Source: Prionace glauca (taxonomy: Eukaryota; Chordata; Chondrichthyes; Carcharhiniformes; Carcharhinidae). Taken from it: a stretch of DNA of 64,000 nucleotides. This document shows, in pieces, positions 11,722 to 21,750 of this stretch. The translations under genes and the position numbers were made by a program. The stretch lies in contig CM075760.1 of the NCBI GenBank assembly GCA_037974335.1, positions 40,836,603-40,900,602 of the forward strand, in the 5' to 3' direction. Within the stretch, counting starts at the first letter, position 1; the number at the start of each line of letters is the position of its first letter. Below the pieces are notes generated by a model. That model was given only the letters and a program-made list of their open reading frames with translations. It was not told the DNA's origin and searched no databases.

Positions 11722-11876
11722 GTGAGGGGAAAGTAGAGCATCTGGAGTAAACCTGTACAGACACAGAGAGAATGTACAAACTCAACACAGACAATGACCC
11801 AAAAATGGAACTGAACCCAGGTTTCTGATGCTGTGAGTCAGCAGTACTAACCACTATGCCACCGTACTGCTCCTTG
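11722..11876 (-). mobile_element. Old SINE fragment, minus (second unit)
   Basis: Same SINE fragment as 10640-10795, copied by the local tandem duplication; only a few bases differ. Confidence 0.7.
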
Positions 11877-12520
11877 GTAGTGACACAAAGTTAACATTTG
11901 GGAAAGAGCTTTCCAGGGAGTTCTCAACGTTATCCCTCACTCAGCTACAGGTAAATATCCCCTCGGCCTGTGAAGGATTTGGAGGGTAAGAAGGATGAGG
12001 CAGTAAACCCTAACAGAAGATGCGGAGTGGAGTCCTGTAGGTGGTAATCTGTTGTCTCTCAGACAGCTCACTGACAACTCCCACAACAGAGCTGGTACCA
12101 AACAGTGTTGGTTTGACCCTTTCCTCTGGACAATACAACAATTGGCAGAGGGAGATCCTGATGCCCTGAAGCACAGAATCTCTATTAGATTTACATCTCC
12201 ATGAGTCCTCTCATGGCAGGAATGTTGTCAATATATGCACCAGGTAAAAACTCAAACAAAGGCCAGTAGCAAAGGAAAAGCCAAGCAAGCTGCCTAATGA
12301 CTCTCATCCTGTGACTCCGACATCCAATATTATGAAATGCATGAAAAGGTTAGTCATGGAATGAATCAGTTCTGGCTTCCCAGATTTCCTGGATCCACTA
12401 CAGTTCACTACATCCACAACCGGTCCAAAATCCCATCTCTCTGACATTACAGTCAACCCTGTAACGCCGACTCATGTTTATCAACGACAGCTCAGCCATT
12501 AACACCATTATTCCTATGCA

Positions 12521-12572
12521 TGTGTCTGTGTGTGTGTGTGTGTGTGTGTGTCTGTGTGTGTGTGTGTGTGTG
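12521..12572. repeat. (TG)n microsatellite, second unit
   Basis: About 52 bp of GT repeats with one ct interruption. It is less than half the length of the first-unit tract at 11430-11543. Confidence 0.95.
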
Positions 12573-12744
12573 AGCACCAGAGTACCTGATGAGTGCTCCT
12601 AAGTGTGTGTTATTCCGGAGGCTTACAACAATTTTGGCTTCTGAATTTGTGTGAGAGTGGGAGTAAGTGTCTAAATCTGATTGCTTCTATCAGTAAATGT
12701 TTCTATTAATACATGTATGTTAGTGTTTCTGTGACTCCAGGAAA

Positions 12745-12990
12745 GTTTGTGGTGGTGCAGGGGACAGTGTTGTTGCCTCATAGCACTAGGCTCCCTGGTT
12801 CAATTTCAGGCTTGGCTACTGAGTGTGCAGAGTCTACTCGTTCTCACTGTGTCTGCGTGGGTTTCCTCCAGGTGCTCCGGTTTCCCCCAAAAATCTGAAA
12901 GTTGTGATGGTTTGATGCATTGGCCGTGCTAAATACTCCCTCAGTGTACCTGAACAGGTGCCGGAGCGTGGAAACTCGGGGATTTTTATA
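12745..12990 (+). mobile_element. tRNA-headed SINE, diverged, plus
   Basis: B-box-like ccctggttcaatttcaggct, then ctgcgtgggtttcctccagg and tgctccggtttcccccaaaa, which are SINE body landmarks. The tail is degraded (cggagcgtggaaactcgggg). Ends are approximate. Confidence 0.7.
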
Positions 12991-13541
12991 GCAACTTCAT
13001 TGCAGTGTTAATGTTTGCATACTTGTGACATTGATGAATGAATTTCAATACGAAACATGTTTTCTCTTGAGATCCTGCTGTGCAAACATGATCAATAAAA
13101 TGCATTCTGCAGCGTGGTGACTGGGTGGGCAATTGGCAGTGAGCTGGCGTTACATGTAGATGGTAAAAAACCATTCTGCTTTATATTTTTCTCACAAAGG
13201 ATTAGTGTTAGGTCACATGTCTATGGATAGTCACAACACACAGAAGACACCCTAGCCCATAGGCCCTGAGACAATTGTCAGCGGCTGAAAGAATTAATAA
13301 CTGGATATAGGGATTCAACAGAAACAACAAGAGCAGCAAACCCAGTACAGTAAATGACAAGGAAATCAATACAGTTAAACAGCCTTTCTAGAATTAGGAA
13401 CTGGGGACAGAACTTTACAGCCTCACTTTTCCGAAAACTGCAAAATCCTACCCGTGTTCAACAGACCTTCCCATGCTCTGACCCCTGCCTGCTCCGATTT
13501 CAGTGGCCGTCGGACTGGTACAATTCCAGACAGGGACTTAC
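12991..13541. other. Receptor intron, no further feature seen
   Basis: Lies between the tandem duplication and exon 1 of the minus-strand receptor. No repeat or exon was recognised. Confidence 0.4.
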
Positions 13542-13629
13542 CCGGAACTCCAACAATCGCCAAGATGGGATAGTAAACGTACTGAATCGCCTTCAGTAGA
13601 CATTCAATCCGAACATCTATTGGCATCAT
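13542..13629 (-). CDS. GPR139-like GPCR, exon 1 (N-terminus and start of TM1)
   Basis: Minus-strand frame MMPIDVRIECLLKAIQYVYY followed by PILAIVGVP, then one extra G and a canonical donor gtaagt (plus acttac, 13536-13541). Joining to the acceptor at 10499/10500 gives GVP-V-NIITIV, the conserved exon junction of this receptor family. The first methionine shown is at 13629. The frame stays open upstream through MHEGIHYWIYLF and the 42-bp repeat, so a longer N-terminus cannot be excluded. The intron to exon 2 is about 3.04 kb and contains the tandem duplication and SINEs. Confidence 0.8.
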
Positions 13630-13698
13630 CCAATTATCTAAGGTAAACAAATAAATCCAATAGTGTATTCCCTCGTGCATGAATGGAAACTTCCAATC

Positions 13699-13845
13699 CA
13701 TTGTTCCCAGATTCCGATCAGTTGTTGGAACACTCTGGGTCATTGTTCCCAGATTCCGATCAATTGTTGGAATACTCTGGGTCATTGTCCCCAGATTCTG
13801 ATCCACTGTTGGAACATTCTGGGCCATTGCTCCCAGATTCTGATC
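13699..13845. repeat. 42-bp tandem repeat, about 3.5 copies
   Basis: Units start at 13699, 13741, 13783 and 13825 with cattgttcccagattc. The period is 14 codons and on the minus strand the repeat is open, reading as repeats of the type TMTQSVPTTDRNLG upstream of the receptor's exon 1. Confidence 0.9.
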
Positions 13846-14493
13846 TCTCCTCTCCCTCCCTCTGTCTCCACAGCCGCTGATCGCTGTTGGTGTTGGAGTT
13901 GTCGCTCTCGCTGACTCAATAGGACAACACATTGAACGGAATCCCTTATTAATCGAAGTGGGAAATCCCTCCAGGCACACCAATCAGGTCCATGGAGACT
14001 CACATCAATTACAGTCACTAAACAAACAGCTTCACCTCACCCTGTTCAATCCAACACTTTTTACACGCAAAGAAGAGAATTTACAGCCGAGATGGGGTGT
14101 TGAGATTCAGGGAAGTATGGGAAGTTGGAAATAGTGGAGAGTTAGACATGACAGTGCAGAAGGAGGCCATATGGCCCATTGAGTCTGCACCGAGTCTCCG
14201 ACAAACCATCCTACCCGCATTGGAATGATCATAGTATATGTTTTCTTTTAAGATCAATGTGAAGGTTTAAGTGTGGAGACCTGAACGCGCCTCTCAATGC
14301 ACACATATCTTTGGTTTCGAGATAATTTACTTTAGCATTAACATAAACCCATTTATATTATATCAGGATATGCCCGTAAATATTACCGTAAGGATAATAT
14401 ACATCATTGAACTTTTTGCCATTCATCGCCTCCAATAACTTTGTGACTTGATTCATTAAACGCTAAAATCATTCATCATTTTTTTTCCAGGCT
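13846..14493. other. Upstream of the receptor; short SINE tail remnant
   Basis: A short minus-strand SINE tail-like piece (aaggaggccatatggcccat, near 14158-14180) is the only recognisable element. The putative promoter of the minus-strand receptor would lie here but no clear box is seen. Confidence 0.4.
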
Positions 14494-15397
14494 TTAGAGT
14501 AAGAACAAAGAAAATTACAGCACAGAAACAGGCCCGTTTGGCCCGCGAAGCCTGAACTGACCATGATGCGTCAACTGAACTAAAATCTTTCCCCTTCCAG
14601 GGTCCATATTCCTCCGTTCCCATCCTATTCATGTACTTGTCAAGACGCCTCTTAAAAGTCACTACCGTATCCGCTTCCACTACTTCCCCCGGCAATGAGT
14701 TACAGGCACCCACCACCATTTTTGTAGAAAAAAAAATCTGCCTCGTAATCTCCTATAAACCTTGACCGTCGCACCTTGAACTTGTGCCACCGAGTAAATG
14801 ACTCTTCCACTCTGGGAAAAAAAAAGCTTCTGACTACCCACTCTGTCTACCCCTCTCACAATCGTGTAGACTTCTATCAGTTCACCTCTCAACCTCTGCC
14901 ATTCCAGTGAGGTCAAATTACGTTTTTCCACCTCTCCGCCCAAGTCTCCAATCGATCCATATCTTGCTGCATCCTCTTATGGTCCTCACCGCTATCTGCA
15001 AATCCATCAACTTTTGTATCATCCACAAACTTGCAACCGTTGTGTCATACACAATGTTGCAAAGAGCAAAGTTCTCAGCTCTGATCCCTGAGGTGTGCCA
15101 CTTGTCATAACCATCATTCAGAAAAAGACAACCTCCCACTGCTACACTCTGTCTTCTTTGACCAAGCCAGTTTGGTATCGAACTTGCCAGCTCACCTCTA
15201 ATCCCAGTGATTTCATATTCTGCATTAGTCTGCTAAGAGGGACCTTGTCAAAGACCTTACTGAAGTCCATGTAGATAACATCCACTACCTTCTCCTCGTT
15301 AATCATCTTCTTCAAAAACACTCGATCAAGTTAGTGTGTCACGATCTCCCCTTCACAAAACCATGTTGCCTCTCACTAATACGTCCACTTACTTCCA
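14494..15397 (-). mobile_element. CR1-like LINE 3' part, decayed, minus
   Basis: The plus strand begins gaaaattacagcacagaaac and aggcccgtttggcccgcgaa (reverse of the shared LINE tail). It continues with the reverse of the C-terminal RT region (ccatattcctccgttcccat, atccatcaacttttgtatca) to about 15397. Fragments of minus frames at 14456-14943 contain RGELIEVYTIVRGVDRVGSQ, a conserved CR1 C-terminal block. Broken by several stops. Confidence 0.75.
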
Positions 15398-17000
15398 AAT
15401 GGGAACGGTTGATAAGGGGGATGTGCTGGATATTCTTGAGGGGTTGAAAATAGATAAGTCCCCTGGTCCGGATGGGATCTGCCCTAGGATTCTCTGGGAG
15501 GCTAGAGAGGTGATTGCAGAGCCTCTGGCTCTGATCTTCAGGTCGTCATTGGTCTCTGGTGTAGTCCCGGAGGATTGGAGGATAGCGAATGTTGTCCCAA
15601 TGTTTAAGAAGGGGAACAGAGACTTTGCCGGGAATTATAGACCGGTGAGTCTTACTTCTGTTCTGGGCAAGGTTTTAGAAAAAATTATTAGGGATAGGAT
15701 TTATAGTTATTTGGAGTGTAATAAATTGATTAGAAATAGTCAGCATGGTTTTGTAGCCGGTAGGTCGTGCCTTACTAACCTTATTGAGTTTTTTGATAAG
15801 GTGACCAAAGAGGTGGATGGGGGCAAGGCAGTTGATGTGGTATATATGGATTTTAGTAAGGCGTTCGATAAGGTTCACCATAGTAGGATTCTGCAGAAAA
15901 TGCAGATGTATGAGATTGTGGGTAAACTAGGAAATTGGATCAGAAATTTGCTGTCAGATAGGAGACAGAGGGTGGTGGTTGATGGTAAATATTCATCATG
16001 GAGTTCGGTTACGAGTGGTGTGCCTCAGGGACCTGTTTTGGGGCCACTGCTGTTTGTAATCTTTATTAATGATCTGGACGAGGGTATAGTTGGGTGGATT
16101 AGTAAATTTGCTGATGACACCAAAGTAGGAGGTGTGGTAGATTGTGAAGAAGGGTGTCATAGTCTGCAGGGAGACTTAGATACGTTGCAGAGCTGGGCCG
16201 AGAGGTGGCGGATGGAATTTAATGCGGAGAAGTGTGAGGTAATTCACTTCGGTAGGAGCAACAGATGTGTCGAGTATCGGGCTAACGGGAGGACTTTGAA
16301 TAGTGTGGATGAACAGAGGGATCTAGGTGTATGTGTACATAGATCCCTGAAAGTTGGGAATCAAGTAGGTAAGGTTGTTAAGAAGGCGTACGGTGTCTTG
16401 GCGTTTATTGGTAGGGGGATTGAATTTAAGAGTCGCAGCGTCATGTTGCAACTGTACGCTACTCTGGTACGGCTGCACTTGGAGTACTGTGTGCAGTTCT
16501 GGTCCCCACATTACAGGAAGGATGTGGAGGCTTTGGAGAGGGTGCAGAGGAAGTTTACTAGGATCTTGCCTGGTATGGTGGGGAGATCCTATGAGGAGAG
16601 ACTGAGGGATTTGGGGTTGTTTTCGCTGGAAAGAAGGCGGCTAAGAGGGGATCTTATTGAAACATATAAGATGATTAGAGGTTTAGATAGGGTGGATAGT
16701 GATAGCCTTTTTCCTCGGATGGAGAAAGCTAGCACGAGGGGGCATGGCTTTAAATTAAGGGGGGGTAGCTACAAGACGTATGTCAGGGGTTGGTTCGTTA
16801 CCCAGCGGGTGGTGAGGGATTGGAATGCCCTGCCTGCTGCAGTTGTAAATGCTCCTAGTTTGGGGGCGTTTAAGAGATCTGTAGATAGGTTTATGGATGA
16901 AAAGGGATTGGTATAGGCTAGTGGGCCATTGTTTTTGTAACTGGTCGGCGCATTATCGTGGGCCGAAGGGCCTGTTCTGCGCTGTAATGTTCTATGTTCA
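15398..17000 (+). mobile_element. CR1-like LINE (B-type), 5'-truncated, young
   Basis: A plus-strand element starting abruptly in the RT N-terminus and ending after a short 3' UTR in the tail gggccgaagggcctgttctg...ttctatgttc. The tail is shared with the SINEs at 42706 and 50234. It abuts the minus-strand LINE at 14494-15397. About 1.6 kb long, lacking ORF1 and the endonuclease. Confidence 0.9.
15405..16916 (+). CDS. LINE reverse transcriptase, uninterrupted
   Basis: About 500 codons without a stop. The nominal open frame starts at 15336, but its first 20-25 residues come from flanking sequence. RT landmarks in order: DKSPGPDGICPRIL, NYRPVSLTSVLGKVLEKII, QHGFVAGRSCLTNLIEFFD, YMDFSKAFDKV, SGVPQGPVLGPLLF, catalytic FADDT at about 16107-16121, then the C-terminal blocks LEYCVQFWSPHYRKDVEALE and RRRLRGDLIETYKMIRGLDR. 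The stop is at 16914-16916, about 80 bp before the tail. The endonuclease is missing, so this copy cannot move by itself, but its open frame implies recent insertion. Confidence 0.9.
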   Translation, partial: TVDKGDVLDILEGLKIDKSPGPDGICPRILWEAREVIAEPLALIFRSSLVSGVVPEDWRIANVVPMFKKGNRDFAGNYRPVSLTSVLGKVLEKIIRDRIYSYLECNKLIRNSQHGFVAGRSCLTNLIEFFDKVTKEVDGGKAVDVVYMDFSKAFDKVHHSRILQKMQMYEIVGKLGNWIRNLLSDRRQRVVVDGKYSSWSSVTSGVPQGPVLGPLLFVIFINDLDEGIVGWISKFADDTKVGGVVDCEEGCHSLQGDLDTLQSWAERWRMEFNAEKCEVIHFGRSNRCVEYRANGRTLNSVDEQRDLGVCVHRSLKVGNQVGKVVKKAYGVLAFIGRGIEFKSRSVMLQLYATLVRLHLEYCVQFWSPHYRKDVEALERVQRKFTRILPGMVGRSYEERLRDLGLFSLERRRLRGDLIETYKMIRGLDRVDSDSLFPRMEKASTRGHGFKLRGGSYKTYVRGWFVTQRVVRDWNALPAAVVNAPSLGAFKRSVDRFMDEKGLV

Positions 17001-17019
17001 AATCTCTTCCTCAATCTGT

Positions 17020-17320
17020 TGTTTCCCCCCAGTTTTTCCTTGTTATAGTTTCCAGATTCCTTGTTCTGGTTGTCTCTCTTTCCATTCTTGTCTCCCTGTC
17101 TCTATTTCTTTCCTAATCTGACTCTTGCCATCTTATTCCTTTCTCCCTTTGCAGTTTTCTTCCCCTATCTCCATGTTTCTGTCACATCCAACCTCTTTCC
17201 GTTCTTTACTCGCAGTCCAGCTTTTTCCCCGTATTTATCCATCTCTCTTCAAACATTTCTCGCTCACTTTCCCCATATCTATTCTGTCTGTCTCCAACAT
17301 CTCTCTCTCCTTCTGTTTAA
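17020..17320. repeat. Pyrimidine-rich low-complexity tract
   Basis: Plus strand rich in C and T (tctctctttccattcttgtc, ctctctcc). The open frames at 17061-17402 and 17125-17325 are compositional. Confidence 0.75.
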
Positions 17321-17697
17321 AATAGAATCAAAGAAGATAGTAACAGGAGGAGGCCATTTGGCCCTTCGAGCCTGCTCTGCTATTAATCACAATCATGGCT
17401 GATCACCCAACTCAATAGCCTAATGCTGCTTTCTTCCCATAAATCTCCATCCCATTCAGCCCAAATGCTATATCTAGTCGCCTTTTTAATGCACTACACA
17501 TTTTGACATCAAGTGCTTCCTGCAGTAATGAATTTCACAATCTCCCAACTGCTTGGGTGAAGAAATGGCTCCACAACCCTGTCTTAAACGGTTTACACTG
17601 CTTCCTCAGACTGTTACCCCTGATTCAGGACACTCGCACCATCGGAAACATCTGTTCTCACCCTGTTAGAATTTTATGAGTCTGTATGAAATGGTAT

Positions 17698-19260
17698 CAA
17701 TGGGTGATATGCTGGGTGCTATTCTGATTGGCGGTTGGTGTCTCGTGGGGTGCCCCAGGGGTCGGTGCTGGGGCCTCAGCTATTTACCAGTTATATAGAT
17801 GATCTGGAGGAGGGGGCTGAGTGTAGGGTAACGAAATTTGCTGATGACACATCAGAACATAACATAAGAACATAACATAAGAACACAAGAAATAGGAGTA
17901 GGAGTAGGCCATCCAGCCCTTCGAGCCTGCCCCGTCATTTAATAAGATCATGGCTGATCTGTTGTGTCTCAGTTCCACATTCCCGCCTTCTCCACATAAC
18001 CCTTAATCTTCTCGCTTATCAAAAACCCATCAACCCGCGTCTTAAAAGTACTTAGCGAGGCAGCCTCCACCACCTCAACGGGCAGAGAATTCCAGAGATT
18101 CACCACCCTTTGAGTGAAGAAGTTCCTCCTCAACTCCGTTCTAAACCGCCCCCCCTTTATCTTGAGGCTGTGCCCCCTAGTCCTACTGTCTTTTTTGAGC
18201 GGGAAGAGCCTCTCCACCTCTATCCTATCCATCCCATTCATCATCTTATACGTCTCAATAAGATCTCCCCTCGTTCTTCTAAACTCCAACGAGTACAAGC
18301 CTAGTTTATTCAGCCTCTCCCCATAGCTCAACCGACACGAAGATGAGTGGTAAAGCAAATTGCGTGGAGGGTGAGGAAAGTCTGCAGAGAGATATGGATA
18401 GGCTGAGCCAGTGAGCGAGAACCTGGCAGATGGGGTATAATGATAGCAAGTGTGAGGTTATCCACTTTGGCAGGAATAATAGTAGGAGGGATTACTATTT
18501 AAAGGGTGAGAAGCTGCAGCATGCTACGGTGCACAGAGACCTGGGGGTCCTTGTGCATGAGTCACAAAAACCCAGTCTGCAGGTGCAGCAGGTGATCAAG
18601 AAGGCGAATGGGATGCTGGCCTTGATAGCGAGGGGGATTGAATATAAAAGTAGAGAGGTCTTGCTGCAACTGTATAGGGCATTGGTGAGGCCGCAGCTGG
18701 AGTATTGTGTGCAGCTTTGGTCGCCGCACTTGCGCAAGGTTATTTTGGCCTTGGAGGGAGTGCAGAGGAGGTTTACTAGGCTGATACCGGAAATGAGGTG
18801 GTTGGACTATGAAGAGAAACTAAAGAGACTGGGTCTGTACTTGTTGGAGTTTCGAAGGATAAGGGGGGATTTTATAGAGACGTATAAGATAATGAAAGGG
18901 ATGGATAGGGTAGAGGTAGAGAGATTCTTCCCGCTTAGAAAGGATAGCAGGACGAGAGGGCACAGCCTCAAGATAAGGGGGGTGGGCTGTTTAGAACGGA
19001 GTTGAGGAGGAACTTCTTCACTCAAAGGGTGGTGAATCTCTGGAGTTCTCTGCGCATTGAAGTGTGGAGGCTACCTCGCTCAATATATTTAAGTCACGGG
19101 TAGATAGGTTTCTGACAGACAAGGGAATTAAACGTTATGGGGAGAAAGTGGGAAAGTGGAACTGATTCACTTCACATCAGCCATGATCTTATTGAATGGT
19201 GGGACAGGCTCGAAGGGCTAGATGGCCCACTCCTGCTCCTATTTCTTATGTTCTTTTGTA
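17698..19260 (+). mobile_element. CR1-like LINE (A-type) 3' fragment, plus, itself interrupted
   Basis: Starts in the RT (gctattctgattggcggttg, [14 protein letters not shown]-type region) and reaches FADDT at 17835-17849. It is interrupted at 17851-18333, then resumes with KMSGKANCVEGEESLQ-like sequence and the C-terminal RT blocks. It ends in tcctatttcttatgttcttt. Compared with the copies at 30696-34026 and 47279-49284 it is more diverged and has stops. It carries the 191-codon frame 18430-19005. Confidence 0.85.
17851..18333 (-). mobile_element. A-type LINE 3' fragment inserted head-on, minus
   Basis: The plus strand opens with the reversed microsatellite tail (gaacataacataagaacata), then the reverse of the 3' UTR and the C-terminal RT block. 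The minus frame at 17969-18358 includes KLGLYSLEFRRTRGDLIETY. It is bounded by gacac on both sides (17846-17850 and 18334-18338), a 5-bp target duplication inside the FADDT region of the host LINE. Confidence 0.9.
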
Positions 19261-20140
19261 AATCCCACTCATTCACCTGAATTTCAGCGAAAACAATCCG
19301 AGGCTAACCAATCTCTCCTCATAGATCAGTTCTGCCACCCCTGGAATTAGCCTATTAAATGTCGCTGTACTTCTTCGAGAGCAAGAACATCCTTCCTCTG
19401 AAAACGAGACAAAAACTGCACGCAATATGGCAATTGCACCTCACCAAGCCACATTGTAACACGCATTCCTGCTTCTCTACTTGGAAGCTTCTCGCCATGA
19501 AGGCCCATATACAATTTGCCTTCTATACTGTTTGCTGCACCTGCATGGTTACATTCAGCGACTGGTCCACATGGATACCCAGGATCCATTGTACATTCCT
19601 GTGTCCCAATTTACAGCCATTCAGGCAGTAATCTGTCTTCTTGTTTTTTTTTCCGAAGTGAATAACCCCACACTTATCCAAATTATACTGCATCTGTCAT
19701 TAATTTACCCACTCACCCAACCTTTCCACATCATGCTGATTGACCTCTGTATCCTCGTCACTCTTCTCTCTTCCACCCAATTTGGTATCAACTGCAAGCT
19801 TTGAGATGTTGTATTTTGTATTTATGTTTTGTTCAATCGTCAAATAAGTGATATATGTTATGAATAGCTAGGGCCTCAGCACTGATCCCTCTAGCACCAC
19901 ACTACCTACTGCCTGCCAATTTCCAAAGAACCAATTAATTCCAACTCTTTGTTTCATCATTGCCAACAAGTTTTCTAACCACCTCAATCCAACTCCCCCA
20001 ATCCTATGTGATTTAATCTTGCAGGATAATTTCTTATAGGGGACTTTGGCAAACGCTTTCTGAAAGTCCAAGTATACCACTTGGACTGGCTTCCCCTGGT
20101 CAACCCTACTCGCAATATATTTAAAGACATTTCTCCCCAT

Positions 20141-20195
20141 CTCTCTCTATTTGTCTCTATTCCTGTTCATCTCCCCCAGCATCGAACTCTTCCTG

Positions 20196-20241
<46 letters not shown>

Positions 20242-21004
20242 GCACACAGTATGACAACATACTGTGTAAATTCCTTTGGTAGTTTGTTTTAAAATAAGCC
20301 CCCCCCCCCCCCACCCCGTGCTTATTAATGTATTAATTTGTTTGTTTATTTATACATTGATTGATGTCTGTAAATCAGCAATCCCAGAGTTTTGTTGCTG
20401 ATGCTTTTCTTCAGAGACTGGCAGCTGGGCAATAACCCCAACCTGGAGACCCAAGATCTTGTGCCACTTCTCAGCTCCTCGCAGCAATTTGATTTCTGGT
20501 TACTGGCAAAGATGGTCAGAAATATTGCATCACTCCTTTGAAAACAGAGTGCATAAGAGGCAGGGAAAGTTGCAAAGATATGGTCAGTTAGAAGGAGGAT
20601 AGAAGGAGAGGTTGTGGGTGAGTTGATGCGGGGTCACGACCTAGGTAAGATCATCCATCTTCACAATTACAGAGAGCGAAGAGAAAGTGAAAAAGGAAGA
20701 ATGTAGGTGAAAAAGAGAGAGGTGGAACAAAGGGTCAAAATAGAGATGGTGAGGGAGGAAGAGAACATGAGGTAGAGACACAGTGTGAAAGCCTCCAGAG
20801 TATAGTCATTAGATGCAACTCCAATCACACCCTTTCAGATAGTCTGAACATGTGGAGAAAAATCCTGGGAGAATGATTTTAGAAGTGTCAGGAAGGAATC
20901 TGCAGCCCCATCCCAAACTGAGAGAGGGAGTTGAGTAGCTTCTGGATACTGAGGGTGAGACGGGAGTTGGGGGTGGGGGAGGATGAACATTTTATTTAGT
21001 TTTC
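20141..21004. other. Simple repeats only
   Basis: Contains a (TC)n-(CA)n tract at about 20194-20240 and a C-run at about 20300-20317. The remainder, including a purine-rich part at 20640-20790, shows no exon. In particular, no Ig constant-domain exon is visible here, although an IgM membrane exon follows at 21481. Confidence 0.6.
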
Positions 21005-21385
21005 GAAGATTATGTTTGGAGATCACTATCTTTTTCCATTTCAAATCCCATTTTATAATATCTTTCTGTACACAGAATTCCAAGTTTGGCCTTACCAATC
21101 TCTTGTACAACTTCAACAAGAGGTCCCAACTCATTTATTCGCTATTTTGACCAATGAAACCAAGCTTGCCAAATGCCTTCTTCACAATTCTATCCACCTG
21201 TGTCTCCACTGTCAAGGAGCTATGAACCTGTAACCTCCCAAATTGTTTTGTTCTCTAACTTCCCCAATACCTTAGCATTAACTAAGAGGTGCCCTGGTTC
21301 GATCTATCAGATGCATCATCTCGCATTTATCTAAATTAAACCCCATGTGCCATTCATCAATGCACTGGCCCAATTGATCAAGATC
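21005..21385 (-). mobile_element. Decayed CR1-like LINE fragment, minus
   Basis: Contains ccaagtttggccttaccaat, ccaatgaaaccaagcttgcc and gcattaactaagaggtgccc, the reverse of the CR1 C-terminal RT. Closely related sequence is at 23520-23870. It ends directly against the IgM-homologous segment. Confidence 0.7.
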
Positions 21386-21480
21386 CCATTACAATTCGAG
21401 AACGGGGAGATGAAAAATAACAATGAGAATCCCGGGATAAATAAAGTAATCTAATTTCATTTCCTGGTCTCCGCCCCTAG

Positions 21481-21608
21481 ACCCCACCGACCGCATCTGG
21501 ATTGAAGACAATGAGGATGATAACAGCAACATCTGGACAACCGCTTCCACATTCATCGTCCTGTTCTTCCTGAGCATTTTCTACAGCACTGCCGTCACTC
21601 TGGTGAAG
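21481..21608 (+). CDS. IgM heavy-chain membrane exon M1 (copy 1)
   Basis: Encodes the connecting peptide and transmembrane segment of membrane immunoglobulin mu. The acidic stretch [16 protein letters not shown] is followed by [20 protein letters not shown] and K. The exon is preceded by acceptor ccgcccctag and ends at AAG followed by donor gtggga. It enters in phase 1, completing a codon begun by the last C-domain exon, and leaves in phase 0. The Asn-Leu/Ile-Trp-Thr-Thr-Ala-Ser core is the conserved BCR-signalling TM. Nearly identical to 60115-60242 on the opposite strand. No constant-domain exon is found upstream to the window start, so this copy may be an orphan. IgW cannot be fully excluded, but mu is favoured by copy 2's tailpiece. 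Confidence 0.9.
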
Positions 21609-21741
21609 GTGGGATGATTCAATTCACTCACATTTCACACTGGCAGAATGGATTTGAAAATCTCTCAATGTTTCACTAATTAAAAACATTAATGTTCCGC
21701 ATCATAAACATCTGCTTCAATATTCTCTCTTTATTTTACAG

Positions 21742-21750
21742 ATCAAATGA
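21742..21750 (+). CDS. IgM membrane exon M2 (copy 1): cytoplasmic tail end
   Basis: After acceptor ttattttacag the exon reads ATC AAA TGA, giving the short cytoplasmic tail K-I-K typical of mu membrane forms (usually KVK). The 3' UTR follows. The M1-M2 intron is 133 bp. The identical arrangement is on the minus strand at 59966-59974. Confidence 0.85.
   Translation: MK

Larger units (their letters stand above)
10528..12612. repeat. Tandem duplication, unit about 1.08 kb, two copies
   Basis: The block starting atatgattcaatggaagg at 10531 starts again at 11613 and runs to about 12612, ending both times with agtacctgatgagtgctcc. The copies differ by few substitutions and small indels, mainly in microsatellite length. 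The copy boundary is about 11609. The duplicated block begins just inside exon 2's upstream intron, so it lengthened the receptor intron. The inverted paralogue (26590-28250) carries a single copy. Confidence 0.95.
17325..20140 (-). mobile_element. Old CR1-like LINE, minus, split by a younger LINE
   Basis: The 3' part is 17325-17697 (aggaggccatttggcccttc, atcatggctgatcacccaac). Sequence resumes at 19261 (cccactcattcacctgaatt) and continues to about 20140. There the minus frame keeps the RT piece VVYLDFQKAFAKVPYKK. Reading across the gap restores a continuous CR1 segment (tgtatgaaat then cccactcatt), so 17698-19260 is an insertion. Many stops. Confidence 0.8.

Noticed and set aside
13423-13983. 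186-codon minus frame as a complete protein
   Set aside because: Only its central part is exon 1 of the receptor; the sequence after the gtaagt donor is intron read-through.
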